Below, one piece after another: positions 1 through 8,054 of a DNA stretch of 64,000 bases. Numbering within the stretch: position 1 is the first letter of the stretch; every line of letters begins with the position of its first letter. The notes beneath the pieces were generated by a model. It was not told the origin of the DNA. It searched no databases and saw only the letters and a list, made by a program, of their open reading frames with translations. The position numbers and the translations under genes were made by a program. Origin of the DNA: Fuscovulum ytuae (GTDB lineage Bacteria > Pseudomonadota > Alphaproteobacteria > Rhodobacterales > Rhodobacteraceae); assembly GCF_029953595.1 (NCBI RefSeq), contig NZ_CP124535.1:3269001-3333000 (forward strand). The letters are read 5' to 3'.

Positions 1-221
1 TCCTGAACGCGCCGACGAAGATGATGAAAGAGATCGGCTATGGCGCGGGCTATGCCTATGACCATGATGCCGAGGATGGGTTTTCGGGGCAGGATTATTT
101 CCCCGAAGGCATGAAGCGCCCGGTCTTTTATGCGCCACCCGAGCGGGGGTTTGAGCGCGAGTTGAAGAAGCGGGTGGAGTATTTCGCCAAGCTGCGCGCG
201 AAACGGCAGGGCGAGCGTTAA
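1..221 (+). CDS. rarA: Replication-associated recombination protein A, C-terminal end (partial)
   Basis: Only the last ~73 codons are inside the window, read from base 3 (L-N-A-P-T-K-M-M-K-E-I-G-Y-G) to the TAA at 219-221. The tail with YAYDHDAEDGFSGQ, YFPEG and ERGFERELKKR is the conserved C-terminus of the RarA/MgsA (Mgs1/WRNIP1) AAA+ ATPase, which acts at stalled replication forks with SSB and RecA. The ATPase domain itself lies upstream of the window and was not seen, so its catalytic state is unknown. It is followed by a 342-bp gap full of repeats before crcB. Confidence 0.85.
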   Translation, partial: LNAPTKMMKEIGYGAGYAYDHDAEDGFSGQDYFPEGMKRPVFYAPPERGFERELKKRVEYFAKLRAKRQGER

Positions 222-268
222 TCGCAGCCAGTTTTCCTATATGTAGCAAGGGTTTGGCCCGCAACGGC

Positions 269-307
269 TGTGCCCTGTTTTGTGCCGGATTTTGTGCAGC
301 AAAGTGT
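269..307 (+). repeat. 12-bp-period triple repeat, copy A
   Basis: The 39 bases divide into 12-bp units TGTGCCCTGTTT, TGTGCCGGATTT and TGTGCAGCAAAG, then TGT. The stretch matches 48212-48250 at 35 of 39 positions. It starts 48 bases after the rarA stop; the other copy starts 35 bases after a stop. Function unknown; possible protein-binding iteron array or remnant of a mobile or attachment sequence. Confidence 0.7.
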
Positions 308-385
308 ACATACAAATTCCAGCAGAGAGATTGGCGAAATCATGGTTAAGGGTGCGCATTTGCACAGGCGGCCCCCTCTCCCTGA

Positions 386-414
386 CCCTCTCCCCCGGAA
401 GGCGGGGGAGAGGG
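386..414. repeat. C/G-rich intergenic palindrome
   Basis: A perfect 11-bp stem (CCCTCTCCCCC at 386-396, GGGGGAGAGGG at 404-414) with loop GGAAGGC. The preceding CCCTCTCCCTGA adds a second C-tract that could compete for the same arm. From general knowledge, sequences of this CCCTCTCCC-type occur as dispersed intergenic palindromes in many proteobacteria. It has no U-tract, so it is not a canonical terminator. Confidence 0.65.
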
Positions 415-461
415 GAGGAGACATATCCGCAATCGCAGGGCGGGATGGGAGCGGTGTGTTT

Positions 462-485
462 GAGTATTTGAGCCAAGGTGAAAGG
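462..485 (+). repeat. GAGTATTT/CCAAGATGAAG element, diverged copy 1
   Basis: Reads GAGTATTTGAGCCAAGGTGA then AAGG, differing in a few bases from the copies at 20615, 24100 and 48538. It lies upstream of crcB in non-coding DNA. The family is discussed under findings. Confidence 0.65.
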
Positions 486-563
486 GCGGGAGAGCGGCCT
501 GTGCGGGGGCGGTTGGCCCTTCTTCTGTTGACATTCCGGCCCCTTGGCGCAATGGACAGGCCC

Positions 564-932
564 ATGATCCAGAGCATCCTTCTTGTTGCCTTGGGCGGGG
601 CTGCGGGTTCCGTCGCGCGGTTTCTTGTCGTCACGGCGGCGGGGCGGATGATGCCCGGCTGGCCGCTTGGCACGCTGGTCGTGAATGTGGTCGGATCGCT
701 GGCCATAGGCGTGGCCTATGTCCTGCTGGCGCAGCGGGCGGCGATTGCGCCCTTGGTCGTGGCAGGGTTCCTTGGCGGGTTCACCACCTTTTCGGCCTTT
801 TCCCTTGACGCGATGAAGCTGTGGGAGGGCGGACAGGCGATGCAGGCTGGCGCCTATGTTGCGGCATCCGTCATCCTTTCCCTTGCTGCCGTGGCGCTTG
901 GCGCGGCCCTTGCCCGGAGTATCACCGCATGA
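564..932 (+). CDS. crcB: Fluoride efflux channel CrcB
   Basis: A 122-residue four-helix membrane protein of the CrcB/Fluc family, which forms a dimeric fluoride channel in the inner membrane. Hallmarks are GGAAGSVAR (residues 11-19), GTLVVNVVGS with the conserved Asn (36-45) and the GFLGGFTTFSAFS signature (68-80) with the fluoride-lining Phe/Thr/Ser residues. Length is normal. ATG 564 is chosen because the family starts just before this first helix; an in-frame ATG at 552 would add four residues. The last four bases ATGA (929-932) are shared with the next gene, so the two are translationally coupled. Confidence 0.93.
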   Translation: MIQSILLVALGGAAGSVARFLVVTAAGRMMPGWPLGTLVVNVVGSLAIGVAYVLLAQRAAIAPLVVAGFLGGFTTFSAFSLDAMKLWEGGQAMQAGAYVAASVILSLAAVALGAALARSITA

Positions 933-1972
933 GCGGCGTGAAGACCCTGACCGTATCGGAAGATGAGGGGGAGCAGCGGCTGGACCGCTGGTTCAAGCGG
1001 CGCTTTCCGCATGTGACCCAAGGCGCGGTGGAGAAGATGTGCCGCACCGGGCAGGTGCGGGTCGATGGCGCGCGGGCCAAGGCATCAGATCGCGTGGTGC
1101 CGGGGCAGGCGATCCGCGTGCCGCCCTTGCCCGATCCGAATGTGGAGCGGCCCCGCATCGAGGGGATTTCGCCTGCGGATGCCAAGATGATTCAGGACTG
1201 CGTGCTGTGGATGGACGAGCATATGATCGTCTTGAACAAGCCTGCGGGCCTGCCGTCGCAAGGGGGCAGCGGGCAGGGCGAGCGGCATGTAGACGGCCTG
1301 ACCGAGGCGCTGAAATTCGGCTATAAGGAGCGGCCGAAGCTGGTGCATCGGTTGGACAAGGATACGTCCGGTTTGCTGATGCTGGCGCGGACGGATCGGG
1401 TGGCGCGGAACCTGTCAGAGGCGCTGCGGCACCGCAACACGCGCAAGATCTACTGGGCGGTGGTGGCGGGCGTCCCGAACCCGAAGAAAGGGTCGATCAA
1501 ATACGGGCTGATGAAGGCCCCCGGCCATGGCAAACGCGGCGAGGGCGAGAAGATGGTCTGCGTCCATCCCGCGAAGATGGCCGACTATCCCGATGCCAAG
1601 CGGGCGCATACGGATTACTTCGTTCTGTGGTTCCTTGGATCGCGCCTGTCATGGATGGCGCTGGAGCCTGTGACGGGGCGGACGCATCAGCTGCGCGCGC
1701 ATATGGCGGAGCTGGGTCATCCCATAATCGGGGATGGGAAATATGGCGGGTCGGATGCCGACAATCAGGGCGATGGCTGGGGGGCCGCCGTGGGGGGGGA
1801 CATTTCCCGCAAGCTGCATCTGCACGCGCGGATGTTGATGGTGGAGCATCCGGTGACGAAGGTGGAGATGACCTTCACCGCGCCCTTGCCCGAGCATATG
1901 GCGCGGACATGGAAGGCGCTGGACTGGAAAGAGGATGACGTGCCCTCTGATCCTTTCACGGTGTTTCGATGA
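929..1972 (+). CDS. rluC: RluC/RluD-family 23S rRNA pseudouridine synthase
   Basis: 347 residues. An N-terminal S4-like RNA-binding segment (about residues 5-70) precedes a pseudouridine synthase domain with the catalytic motif HRLDKDTSG (140-148, Asp143) and GRTHQLRAH further on. It converts uridines in 23S rRNA to pseudouridine. The RluC assignment rather than RluD rests on overall resemblance to alphaproteobacterial homologues and is less certain than the family. ATG 929 overlaps the crcB stop, and the stop overlaps the ATP12 start (1969-1972), giving a tightly coupled three-gene unit. Confidence 0.85.
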   Translation: MSGVKTLTVSEDEGEQRLDRWFKRRFPHVTQGAVEKMCRTGQVRVDGARAKASDRVVPGQAIRVPPLPDPNVERPRIEGISPADAKMIQDCVLWMDEHMIVLNKPAGLPSQGGSGQGERHVDGLTEALKFGYKERPKLVHRLDKDTSGLLMLARTDRVARNLSEALRHRNTRKIYWAVVAGVPNPKKGSIKYGLMKAPGHGKRGEGEKMVCVHPAKMADYPDAKRAHTDYFVLWFLGSRLSWMALEPVTGRTHQLRAHMAELGHPIIGDGKYGGSDADNQGDGWGAAVGGDISRKLHLHARMLMVEHPVTKVEMTFTAPLPEHMARTWKALDWKEDDVPSDPFTVFR

Positions 1973-2676
1973 GCGGCTGGACGGCGAAACGGTTCTGGCA
2001 GGCCGCGCAGGCGGAGCCTTGTGACGGCGGGTTCACCGTGCGGCTGGATGGGCGGGGGGTGAAGACGCCCGCCAAGGCGCCGCTGGTGGTGCCGACCTTG
2101 GCGATGGCGCAGGCGATTGCCGCGGAATGGGACGCGCAGACGGGGGTGGTGCAGCCGGAGACGATGCCCGTGACGCGGGCGGCGAATTCGGCCATCGACA
2201 AGATCGTGCCGCAGCGGGCGGAGGTGGTGGCGCTTCTCGCGGCCTATGGGGCGTCGGACCTTTTGTGCTATCGCGCGGTGGGGCCGGAGGCTTTGGCGGA
2301 ACGGCAGGCGGCGGCTTGGGACCCGCTTTTGGATTGGGCGGCGGAGAGCTTTGGCGCGAGGCTGGCGGTGACGCGCGGGGTGATGCCCGTGGCGCAGGAA
2401 CCCGAGGCTGTGGCGCGGCTGGAAGCGGAGGTGGCGGGTCTGTCGGTGTTCCGGCTGGCGGGGTTCCATGACCTTGTGGCGATCAGCGGGTCGCTGGTTC
2501 TGGCGCTGGCGGTGATCCGGGGGCGGATTGACGTTGCGGAAGCCTGGACCCTGTCGCGGATCGACGAGGCGTGGCAGGTGGAGCAATGGGGCGAGGACGA
2601 GGAGGCGGCGGCGATGGAAGCGGTGAAGCGTGTCGCTTTCGAGGGGGCGAGTCGATTCTATGCATTGTGCGGGTGA
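1969..2676 (+). CDS. ATP12-family F1-ATPase assembly chaperone
   Basis: 235 residues matching the ATP12 family throughout: KRFWQAAQ near the N-terminus, VRLDGRGVKTPAKAPLVVPT, AIAAEWDAQ, AIDKI, DLLCYRA, WDPLLDW and a C-terminal ..DEAWQ.EQWGEDEEA block. In mitochondria Atp12 holds the F1 alpha subunit before hexamer assembly. Alphaproteobacteria carry the bacterial form, and the same role is inferred here. The start overlaps the pseudouridine synthase stop by ATGA. The F0 operon is 33 kb away. Confidence 0.88.
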   Translation: MSGWTAKRFWQAAQAEPCDGGFTVRLDGRGVKTPAKAPLVVPTLAMAQAIAAEWDAQTGVVQPETMPVTRAANSAIDKIVPQRAEVVALLAAYGASDLLCYRAVGPEALAERQAAAWDPLLDWAAESFGARLAVTRGVMPVAQEPEAVARLEAEVAGLSVFRLAGFHDLVAISGSLVLALAVIRGRIDVAEAWTLSRIDEAWQVEQWGEDEEAAAMEAVKRVAFEGASRFYALCG

Positions 2677-2923
2677 CAATCCTGCCGAATTTCTGTGCAA
2701 GCGGCGCTTGATTTGCAGTCAATGGTAACCAAATCCTTGAAACCGAAGAAGATTTGCTAGGGGCGCGGGTTGTGCTTGACCTTTCAAACCGCTTCGGAAG
2801 AAACTGCGCGGTACTGGGAGAGGCTCACCTCCAACAGGTTCCGCCCCTGCGGCGCTTGGGTGTGCCAAGGGGACCAATAACCGCCGTTCCGAAAGGGGAC
2901 GGCATACTCAGGAAGAGGTAAGA

Positions 2924-3943
2924 ATGAAAAAATCCGTATTCCTCGGCGTTGTCGCGGCCACCACGATGGTTGCCGGCGCGGCTGCTGCGCAAGCGACGCT
3001 GGAGACCGTGAAGGCACGTGGCGAGCTGATCTGCGGCTCGAACACCGGTCTGACCGGCTTTGGTGCGCCGGATGCGAGCGGCAACTGGGCCGGGTTCGAC
3101 GTGGACCTGTGCCGCGCCGTGGCTGCTGCTGTCTTTGGCGATGCGACCAAGGTGAAGTTCGTGCCGACCACGGGCGAAACCCGTTTCACGGCGCTGCAGT
3201 CGGGCGAAGTGGACCTGCTGGTCCGTAACTCCACCTGGACGCTGTCGCGCGATAGCGAGCTGGCGCTCGATTTCGTGGCGGTGAACTACTATGACGGCCA
3301 GGGCTTCATGGTGAAGAAGGATCTGGGCGTTTCTTCGGCCAAGGAACTGGACGGGGCGACGGTTTGCATCCAGACCGGGACCACGACCGAACTGAACCTT
3401 GCTGACTTCTTCAAGCAGAACAACATCAGCTATCAGCCGGTCACCGTGGCCGACGATTCGGAAGCACAGCGCCAGTATCTGGCCGGGGCTTGCGACGCCT
3501 ATACCACGGATGCCTCGGGTCTGGCTGCGTCGCGCGCGACGATGCCCGATGCCGAGAACCACGTGATCCTTCCGGAGATTATCTCGAAGGAACCGCTGGG
3601 CCCGGTCGTGCGTCATGGCGACAACAACTGGGGCGACATCGTTCGCTGGACCTATTACGCGCTGCTGATCGCTGAAGAGAAGGGCATCACCAAGGCGAAT
3701 GTGAACGAGGTTGCTGCCTCGACCGCGGACGAAGAAGTGAAGCGTCTGCTGGGCGTTTCGGGCGATATGGGTGCCAAGATCGGCCTGCCGAACGAAGCGT
3801 TCAAGAACGCCATCGCCGCTGTGGGCAACTATGGCGAAGTCTTTGCCGCGAATATCGGCGAAGGCACCTCGATCAACCTGGCCCGCGGCCTGAACGCGCT
3901 GTGGACGCAGGGCGGCCTGCAATACGCCCCGCCGTTCCGTTGA
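2924..3943 (+). CDS. bztA: Glutamate/glutamine/aspartate/asparagine ABC transporter, periplasmic binding protein
   Basis: 339 residues with a Sec signal peptide (about 1-22, ending GAAAA-Q) and a type-2 solute-binding fold. ETVKARGELICGSNTGLTGF, WAGFDVDLCRAVAAAVFGD and the LV.NSTWTLSRD block are those of AapJ/BztA, which bind acidic amino acids and their amides. RBS AAGAGG lies just before ATG 2924. The 247-bp upstream gap has GC hairpins (for example around 2818-2836) and could be a structured leader; I could not assign a promoter. A perfect hairpin follows the gene, then bztBCD. Confidence 0.93.
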   Translation: MKKSVFLGVVAATTMVAGAAAAQATLETVKARGELICGSNTGLTGFGAPDASGNWAGFDVDLCRAVAAAVFGDATKVKFVPTTGETRFTALQSGEVDLLVRNSTWTLSRDSELALDFVAVNYYDGQGFMVKKDLGVSSAKELDGATVCIQTGTTTELNLADFFKQNNISYQPVTVADDSEAQRQYLAGACDAYTTDASGLAASRATMPDAENHVILPEIISKEPLGPVVRHGDNNWGDIVRWTYYALLIAEEKGITKANVNEVAASTADEEVKRLLGVSGDMGAKIGLPNEAFKNAIAAVGNYGEVFAANIGEGTSINLARGLNALWTQGGLQYAPPFR

Positions 3944-3954
3944 TCTGAAAAAAG

Positions 3955-3984
3955 GGGCGCCCGCGATTTGCGGGCGCCCTGTTT
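3955..3984 (+). terminator. Intra-operon hairpin after bztA
   Basis: GGGCGCCCGC (3955-3964) pairs perfectly with GCGGGCGCCC (3970-3979), with loop GATTT, followed by TGTTT. The U-tract is short. It probably acts as a partial terminator or 3'-end stabiliser, so that the binding protein is made in excess of the membrane subunits. Confidence 0.8.
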
Positions 3985-4079
3985 CAACTGCGTGTGCCAA
4001 GAGGCGCGCCATATTTTCATGAGCACCCGGAAAACCGGGGTTCGCGTCGCCAGAAACGCAAAGCTACAGGGGAAAACGC

Positions 4080-5357
4080 ATGGCCGTGGCCAGTGACGTG
4101 CCGAAAGAGTCCTTTCGGCTCTCGATGCTTATCTACGATACGCGGTATCGTTCCATCACCATCCAGATTTTCGTTTTGATCCTTTTCGGCCTGTTTCTGG
4201 CATGGCTGCTGAACAACACGGCGCAGAATTTGGCCGTGCGGGGGAAGGAGTTCAACTTCGGCTTCCTGTGGCAGCGCGCGGGCTATGACATCGGGCAGGC
4301 GATCGTTCCCTATACGAATGACGACAACCATTTCCGCGCGCTTCTGGTTGGGTTGATCAACACGCTGGTGGTGGCCATTCTGGGCTGCATCCTTGCGACG
4401 ATCCTTGGCGTGATCATCGGGGTGTTGCGCCTGTCGAACAACTGGCTCGTGGGGCGGTTGATGACCGTCTATGTCGAGATGTTCCGCAATGTGCCCCTGC
4501 TGCTGTGGATCTTGCTGTCTTATGTGATCCTGTCGGAGACAACACCGCAGCCGCGCGATTTCCGCCTGACGGATGAGATGGCGGCAGCGGGTGAGGTGCC
4601 TGCGGCGTCGATGATCCTGTGGGATACGGTGGCGGTGACGAACCGGGGGACGAATGTCCCTTCGCCGTTGTTTGACGTAAGCCTTGGGTCGGTGAATGTA
4701 CTGGGCCTGACGCTGAACCTGACGATGCTGGCCTATATCGTGGTGATTGCGGGATCGGTCTTCATCAACCGCCGCCTTCTGGCAAGCGCACGGGCGCAGC
4801 AGGAGGCGACCGGGGACAGACCCGTGACATGGTGGAAGTCGATCCTGATCCTGTTCGGACCTGTGATCGCGCTCAGCCTTGTGCTGGGCCTGCATCTGGA
4901 GATTCCGGAGCTGCGCGGCTTCAACTTCCAAGGCGGAATTCTGGTTGCGCATTCCTTCACGGCGCTGCTGATTGCGCTGACGCTCTATACGGCGGCGTTT
5001 ATCGCGGAAATCGTGCGGGCAGGGATTTTGGCTATCAGCCGTGGCCAATCGGAGGCGGCCTTCGCCCTTGGTCTGCGGCCGGGGCGGACGATGAACCTGA
5101 TCATCCTGCCGCAGGCGCTGCGGGTGATCATCCCGCCGCTGATCAGCCAATATCTGAACCTGACGAAGAATACCTCGCTTGGGATCGCGGTGAGCTATCT
5201 GGACCTGCGCGGCACCCTGGGCGGCATCACGCTGAACCAGACGGGGCGCGAGCTGGAATGCATGCTGTTGATGATGCTGATTTATCTGACGATCAGCTTG
5301 ATCATCAGTTCGCTGATGAACCTTTATAACCGTTCCGTTCAGATCAAGGTGCGCTGA
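4080..5357 (+). CDS. bztB: Amino acid ABC transporter permease
   Basis: 425 residues, the length typical of AapQ/BztB, which are longer than simple His/Glu permeases. An N-terminal helix (about 23-45) is followed by the binding-protein-dependent transport domain, interrupted by a long insert between the first and later helices. The cytoplasmic EAA loop with SRGQSEAAFALGLRPGRTM near residue 320 docks the ATPase. RBS AGGGGA precedes ATG 4080. It forms a heterodimer with BztC, whose start lies 2 bases after this stop. Confidence 0.92.
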   Translation: MAVASDVPKESFRLSMLIYDTRYRSITIQIFVLILFGLFLAWLLNNTAQNLAVRGKEFNFGFLWQRAGYDIGQAIVPYTNDDNHFRALLVGLINTLVVAILGCILATILGVIIGVLRLSNNWLVGRLMTVYVEMFRNVPLLLWILLSYVILSETTPQPRDFRLTDEMAAAGEVPAASMILWDTVAVTNRGTNVPSPLFDVSLGSVNVLGLTLNLTMLAYIVVIAGSVFINRRLLASARAQQEATGDRPVTWWKSILILFGPVIALSLVLGLHLEIPELRGFNFQGGILVAHSFTALLIALTLYTAAFIAEIVRAGILAISRGQSEAAFALGLRPGRTMNLIILPQALRVIIPPLISQYLNLTKNTSLGIAVSYLDLRGTLGGITLNQTGRELECMLLMMLIYLTISLIISSLMNLYNRSVQIKVR

Positions 5358-5359
5358 CC

Positions 5360-6802
5360 ATGGCCGATGCATCCTATGTGCGCACGGAAATGCTGCCTCC
5401 GCAGGCCCCGCCGGTAAGCGAGGCGGGCGCGGTGAAGTGGCTGCGCGAGAACCTGTTTTCCGGGTGGTTCAACACGATCCTTACGCTTTTGGGCGTGGTG
5501 GTCATCTATTGGCTGGTGGTGTCGGCGCTGCCTTGGTGGCTGAATTCGGTCTGGACGGCCGACAGTCTGGGCGAGTGCCGCGAGATCGTGGCGGCTGCTG
5601 CGGGTGAAGGCGCGACCGGGGCTTGCTGGGCCATGATCCGCGAGCGGTGGCACCAGTTCATCTTCGGCTTCTATCCGCCGGATTTGTATTGGCGGCCTGT
5701 CATGGCCTTTGGCCTTTTGTTTGCGGCGATGGCCCCTGTGCTGTTTGCCGGGCAGAAGAAGAACCTGACGCTGATCCTTGGCGCGGTGGGGGTGTTCCTG
5801 CTGGTGACGCTGGGCTTGGCGGGCGCGCCGATCGGCGGCTGGATCGCGGCGCTGCTGCTGGTGGGGGGCATGATCGCGCTGGCGCAGGTGCAACCGGCCA
5901 AGCTGTTGTGGTTCACCGTGCTTTATCCGGCGCTGTGCTTCTGGCTGTTGTGGGGCGGGTCAGTCTGGACGCCCATCGTGGCGATGCTGGGCTTTGTGGT
6001 GATGGGCGGGGCCTATCTGGCGCTGGTGGCGCGGATGGGGCCGACGGGCGGGGCCATTGCGGCGGTCGCGCTGGCGATACTCTGGTGGCTGTTTCTGGAT
6101 ATTCCGATCACGCAGGCCTTGGCGGGCATGATCGGGGGCGGGCTTGCGCCTGTGTCGTCCGATCAGTTCGGGGGGTTCCTGCTGGCCATTACCATCGGGG
6201 TGACGGCGATTACCTTCTCGCTTCCTATCGGCATCCTGCTGGCGCTGGGGCGGCAGTCGGACATGCTGATCGTCAAGACGCTGTGCGTGGGGTTCATCGA
6301 ATTCATCCGGGGCGTGCCGCTGATCACGCTTTTGTTCACGGCATCGCTGCTGTTGCAGTATTTCCTGCCGCCGGGGACGAATTTCGACATCATCCTGCGG
6401 GTGATCATCCTTGTGACGCTGTTTGCCGCGGCCTATCTGGCCGAGGTGATCAGGGGTGGTCTGGCGGCGCTGCCGCGCGGGCAGTATGAGGCGGCGGATG
6501 CGCTGGGCCTTGATTACTGGCGGGCGCAGCGGTTGATCATCCTGCCGCAGGCGTTGAAAATCTCGATCCCCGCGATCGTTTCAACCTTTATCGGCCTGTT
6601 CAAGGATACCACGCTGGTGGCCTTTGTCGGGCTGATGGACCCGTTGAAGGGCGTCACGCAGATCGTTCGGGCCGATATCGACTGGAAGGGCATCTATTGG
6701 GAGCCCTACATCTTTGTCGGCGTCATCTTCTTTGTCATCTGCTTCGGCATGTCGCGCTATTCCATGTATCTGGAGCGCAAGCTGAAGACCGATCATCGGT
6801 AA
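5360..6802 (+). CDS. bztC: Amino acid ABC transporter permease
   Basis: 480 residues; AapM/BztC-type second permease. An extended N-terminal half with extra helices (about 35-60 and 110-240) precedes the conserved transport domain, whose EAA loop reads [20 protein letters not shown]. It partners BztB in the inner membrane channel for glutamate, aspartate and their amides. ATG 5360 follows the bztB stop by 2 bases; bztD starts 10 bases after its stop. Confidence 0.92.
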   Translation: MADASYVRTEMLPPQAPPVSEAGAVKWLRENLFSGWFNTILTLLGVVVIYWLVVSALPWWLNSVWTADSLGECREIVAAAAGEGATGACWAMIRERWHQFIFGFYPPDLYWRPVMAFGLLFAAMAPVLFAGQKKNLTLILGAVGVFLLVTLGLAGAPIGGWIAALLLVGGMIALAQVQPAKLLWFTVLYPALCFWLLWGGSVWTPIVAMLGFVVMGGAYLALVARMGPTGGAIAAVALAILWWLFLDIPITQALAGMIGGGLAPVSSDQFGGFLLAITIGVTAITFSLPIGILLALGRQSDMLIVKTLCVGFIEFIRGVPLITLLFTASLLLQYFLPPGTNFDIILRVIILVTLFAAAYLAEVIRGGLAALPRGQYEAADALGLDYWRAQRLIILPQALKISIPAIVSTFIGLFKDTTLVAFVGLMDPLKGVTQIVRADIDWKGIYWEPYIFVGVIFFVICFGMSRYSMYLERKLKTDHR

Positions 6803-6812
6803 GGAACAACCC

Positions 6813-7592
6813 ATGTCTGAACACGCCATTGACCGTTCGAAGATGCAGGTCTCGGATGAGGTCGCCATCCAGATTTCGGGAATGAACAAGTGGTACGGGA
6901 CGTTCCACGTGCTGCGCGACATCAACATGACCGTGCAGCGCGGCGAGCGGATCGTCATCTGCGGGCCGTCGGGGAGCGGCAAGTCCACGCTGATCCGCTG
7001 CATCAACCGGCTGGAGGAACACCAGCAGGGCCAGATCATCGTGGATGGGACGGAACTGACCAATGACCTGAAGAACATCGACAAGGTGCGGTCGGAAGTG
7101 GGGATGGTGTTCCAGCACTTCAATCTGTTCCCGCATCTGACGATCCTTGAGAACTGCACGCTGGCGCCCATTTGGGTGCGGAAAGTGCCGAAGAAGGAAG
7201 CCGAAGAGACGGCGATGCATTTCCTGCGCAAGGTGAAGATCCCCGAGCAGGCGAACAAATATCCCGGCCAGTTGTCGGGCGGGCAGCAGCAGCGTGTGGC
7301 CATCGCGCGGTCCTTGTGCATGAAGCCGCGGATCATGCTGTTTGACGAACCCACCTCGGCCCTTGATCCGGAGATGATCAAGGAAGTGCTGGATACCATG
7401 ATCGAGTTGGCGGAAGAGGGGATGACCATGCTTTGCGTGACCCATGAGATGGGCTTTGCGCAGGCGGTGGCGAACCGGGTGATCTTTATGGATCAGGGCC
7501 AGATCGTGGAGCAGAACGAACCGAAAGAGTTCTTCAACAACCCCAAGAGCGACCGGACCAAGCTGTTCCTGAGCCAGATCTTGGGTCACTAA
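6813..7592 (+). CDS. bztD: Amino acid ABC transporter ATP-binding protein
   Basis: 259 residues; polar amino acid family ATPase (AapP/BztD, GlnQ-like). Walker A is [11 protein letters not shown] (about 50-60), the Q-loop lies in [14 protein letters not shown], the signature is [15 protein letters not shown], Walker B is [15 protein letters not shown] and the switch His is in CVTHEMGFA. All catalytic residues are present. RBS AAGGAAC precedes ATG 6813. It is the last gene of the operon; a strong terminator follows. Confidence 0.95.
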   Translation: MSEHAIDRSKMQVSDEVAIQISGMNKWYGTFHVLRDINMTVQRGERIVICGPSGSGKSTLIRCINRLEEHQQGQIIVDGTELTNDLKNIDKVRSEVGMVFQHFNLFPHLTILENCTLAPIWVRKVPKKEAEETAMHFLRKVKIPEQANKYPGQLSGGQQQRVAIARSLCMKPRIMLFDEPTSALDPEMIKEVLDTMIELAEEGMTMLCVTHEMGFAQAVANRVIFMDQGQIVEQNEPKEFFNNPKSDRTKLFLSQILGH

Positions 7593-7618
7593 GTCAACAA
7601 GACGCAGAACGGGAAGAA

Positions 7619-7641
7619 GGGGCCGATCCGGCCCCTTTTTT
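7619..7641 (+). terminator. Rho-independent terminator of bztABCD
   Basis: GGGGCCG (7619-7625) pairs with CGGCCCC (7629-7635) around loop ATC and is followed by six T. A canonical intrinsic terminator 27 bases after the bztD stop. Confidence 0.92.
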
Positions 7642-7749
7642 ATTTGCACAACCGGGCGTTGCGGGGCGCTGGACGGCTAAACCTTTTTGCGGTGGTGCCG
7701 CCTTAATTATCGTCGGGCGGATTTGAGGCCCGGTTGGGTGGTACGGGCA

Positions 7750-8049
7750 ATGTCGAACCTGATGACATGGGCGCTAATGACGGTCGGGTTGGCCACGCTG
7801 GCGGCGACGGCGGTGCTGGGCTTGACCACGCCGGAGGTGACGGATCCTGACGCGCCTGTGCTGGTTGTGACCCTGCCATGGGGTGATGATCCCGCCGATG
7901 TGGTGGCGCGGGCCGGAGGGCAGGCCATCGGGCCTGTCTCTGCGCCCTTGGCGGTGCTGGCATCGGGGGCCACGGAGGCCGCCCTAAGGGCATCGGGGGC
8001 CTTTGCCGTTCTGCCTGCTTCTGCCCTTTCCTTTTTTTGCGAAGGTTGA
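7750..8049 (+). CDS. Small predicted membrane-anchored protein, unknown function
   Basis: 99 residues from ATG 7750: a short polar start, one hydrophobic helix (about residues 5-25) and a ~70-residue Ala/Gly/Val-rich tail. The tail has a TLPWGDDPADVVARAGG segment and ends in FFCEG. I do not recognise a family. The stop is 5 bases before the chemoreceptor-like gene, so the two are probably co-transcribed. A helix-plus-tail protein could be an accessory subunit, but that is only a guess. The frame is open further upstream without a better start. Confidence 0.6.
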   Translation: MSNLMTWALMTVGLATLAATAVLGLTTPEVTDPDAPVLVVTLPWGDDPADVVARAGGQAIGPVSAPLAVLASGATEAALRASGAFAVLPASALSFFCEG

Positions 8050-8054
8050 ATTTC

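Larger units (their letters stand above)
222..563. other. Intergenic region rich in repeats between rarA and crcB
   Basis: No coding frame here has convincing homology. It holds three separate repeat types, listed individually: a 12-bp-period triple repeat (269-307), a C/G-rich hairpin (386-414) and a GAGTATTT element copy (462-485). A weak ribosome-binding region precedes crcB. I looked for a fluoride riboswitch ahead of crcB and did not recognise one. Confidence 0.6.

Noticed and set aside
480-563. Fluoride riboswitch ahead of crcB
   Set aside because: I could not see the conserved pseudoknot pattern; the gap holds dispersed repeats instead.
2708-2722. FNR-type site TTGA...TCAA upstream of bztA
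   Set aside because: The spacer is 7 bases rather than the required 6, and the transporter is not an expected FNR target.
4017-5372. Minus-strand frame of 451 codons opposite bztB
   Set aside because: Gln/Arg/His-rich shadow of a clear permease gene.
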